Source of the DNA: Zonotrichia leucophrys gambelii
Lineage: Eukaryota > Chordata > Aves > Passeriformes > Passerellidae
Length of the DNA: 64,000 nucleotides
Direction: 5' to 3'
Assembly: GCF_028769735.1 (NCBI RefSeq)
Contig: NC_088194.1
Span: 3,666,319 to 3,730,318 of the forward strand
Within the stretch, counting starts at the first letter, position 1; every line of letters starts with the position of its first letter. The translations under genes were made by a program, and so were the position numbers. The notes under the pieces are model-generated. The model did not search any database. It was not told where the DNA came from and saw only the letters and a list, made by a program, of their open reading frames with translations. Shown here piece by piece: positions 63,000 through 64,000 of this stretch.

Positions 63000-63715
63000 C
63001 CCACCAAAAAAAGACAAAGTCAGGCCCAAAAATCACAGAAAGTCCAGAAGGCCGGGCAACCCCAAAACCAGAGACCCCAAAAGATCCAGAAGTCAAAACC
63101 CCAAAATAATCAGAAATGTCCCAAAAGATCCAGAAGTCAAAACCCCAAATAACACCCAAACAAATCTCCACCAGATCGATCAAACCCCAAAATAATCAGA
63201 AATGTCCCAAAAGATCCAGAAGTCAAAACCCCCAAAATAATCAGAAATGTCCCAAAAGATCCAGAAGTCAGAACCCCAAAACCCCAAAAGATCCAGAAGT
63301 CACAACCCCAAAATCATTAGAAATGCCCCAAAAAGATCCAGAAATCAAAACCCCAAAAGATCCAGAGGCCACAACCCCAAAATCATTAGAAATGGCCCCG
63401 AAAGATCCAGAAGTCAAAATCCTAAAATCCCCAGAAGCCACAACCCCAAAACATCCAGAAGCCACAACCCCAAAATAATCAGAAATGCCCCTAAAAAAAA
63501 TCCAGACGTCAAAACCCCAGAATTGTCAGAAATGCCCCAAAAGATCCAGAAGTCACAACCCCAAAACCCCCAGAGGCCACAACCCCAAAATCATTAGAAA
63601 TGCCCCAAAAAGATCCAGAAATCGAAACCCCAAAAGATCCAGAGGCCACAACCCCAAAATAATCAGAAATGCCCCAAAAAGATCCAGAAGTCAAAACCCC
63701 AAAACCTCCAAAAAT
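63000..63715. repeat. CCCCAAAAGATCCAGAAGTC minisatellite
   Basis: Units of 22-37 bp with AATCAGAAATG spacers. Reads across as K/P/S-rich ORFs that are not genes. Confidence 0.9.
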
Positions 63716-64000
63716 GCCCCAAAATGTCCCTTTTTGGGGTGCAGCACCATCAGGGGGATCCTGATCCCAAAAACCCTCCCATGGTCACTGCTCAGGGCTG
63801 GGAGGTTCCCCTGTGCTCCAAAATTCCCAAAATTCATCCCAAAATTCCCAAAATTCCCATCTGACCCCAAATTTGCCTCTTTTGGGGTCACCTCTGCCCT
63901 TTCCTTCTCCACAAATTTTTGGGGTTTTGGGGTTTTTTTTCCCGCTCCAAACCCAAACTGGGGCTCTGCTGCTTTTGGGGTTTTCCGAAGGGGATTTGGG
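63716..64000. other. Right edge, no feature recognised
   Basis: Non-repetitive apart from CCCAAAATTCCCAAAATTCCC; nothing coding seen. Confidence 0.4.

Noticed and set aside
1..64000. tRNA, rRNA, CRISPR, bacterial or phage features, endogenous retrovirus genes
   Set aside because: None seen. The repeats are vertebrate minisatellites without CRISPR-type spacers, and no gag/pol-like coding sequence was recognised.

Overview
The window looks like a GC-rich piece of a bird microchromosome, probably from a songbird. The evidence is: vertebrate GT-AG introns with consistent splice phases; several CR1 LINE fragments carrying the passerine-type CR1 3' sequence (AGCTCGAGGCCGTTCC signature); and a very dense load of short-unit minisatellites filling almost every intron and spacer. 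The species cannot be told from the sequence. From memory, the avian SLAM receptors lie on a microchromosome, which fits.

The genes form a SLAM (CD2-family) receptor cluster. Left to right: (A) 5,657-16,999 (+), a CD244/2B4-like receptor with IgV, IgC2, TM and a tail of ITSM exons; (B) about 17,457-23,014 (-), a decayed SLAMF6-like copy; (C) 25,934-31,392 (+), a CD48-like GPI-anchored protein; (D) 34,094-41,916 (+), SLAMF1/CD150-like, recognised by its three-tyrosine tail, with a damaged or mis-assembled IgV exon; (E) 44,698-47,481 (-), an inverted copy of A that has lost every ITSM exon and has a frameshifted IgC2 exon; (F) 49,073-54,971 (+), an intact SLAMF6-like receptor of 310 codons, the parent-type of B; then an orphan membrane-anchor exon (57,986-58,143, +) and the 5' end of an unrecognised mucin-like gene (59,853-61,295, +). 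All complete models were built exon by exon. The phases close exactly: A is 468 aa, C 248 aa and F 310 aa.

A and B point at each other with overlapping 3' ends. E and F point away from each other. The reverse complement of the A-B block is F-type then E-type, so the two blocks are the same two-gene unit in opposite orientation, offset by one gene. Receptor A and its likely ligand C (CD244 and CD48 bind in mammals) sit about 9 kb apart. The tails of A, D and F carry TxYxxV/I switch motifs, which in this family recruit SAP/EAT-2 type SH2 adaptors.

The most striking observations are: in-frame minisatellites inside the coding IgC2 exons of both A (about 25 four-residue units) and D (21 three-residue units), inserted at the same structural place just after the SYSW of strand C; a clean internal deletion that made E tail-less; an exon-8 splice choice in A that makes or breaks the fourth ITSM; tandemly copied splice acceptors (A, E) and splice donors (C); and two stretches (about 12.67-13.2 kb and 17.5-21.1 kb) whose similarity to their copies drops abruptly, which may be real decay or an unpolished assembly patch.
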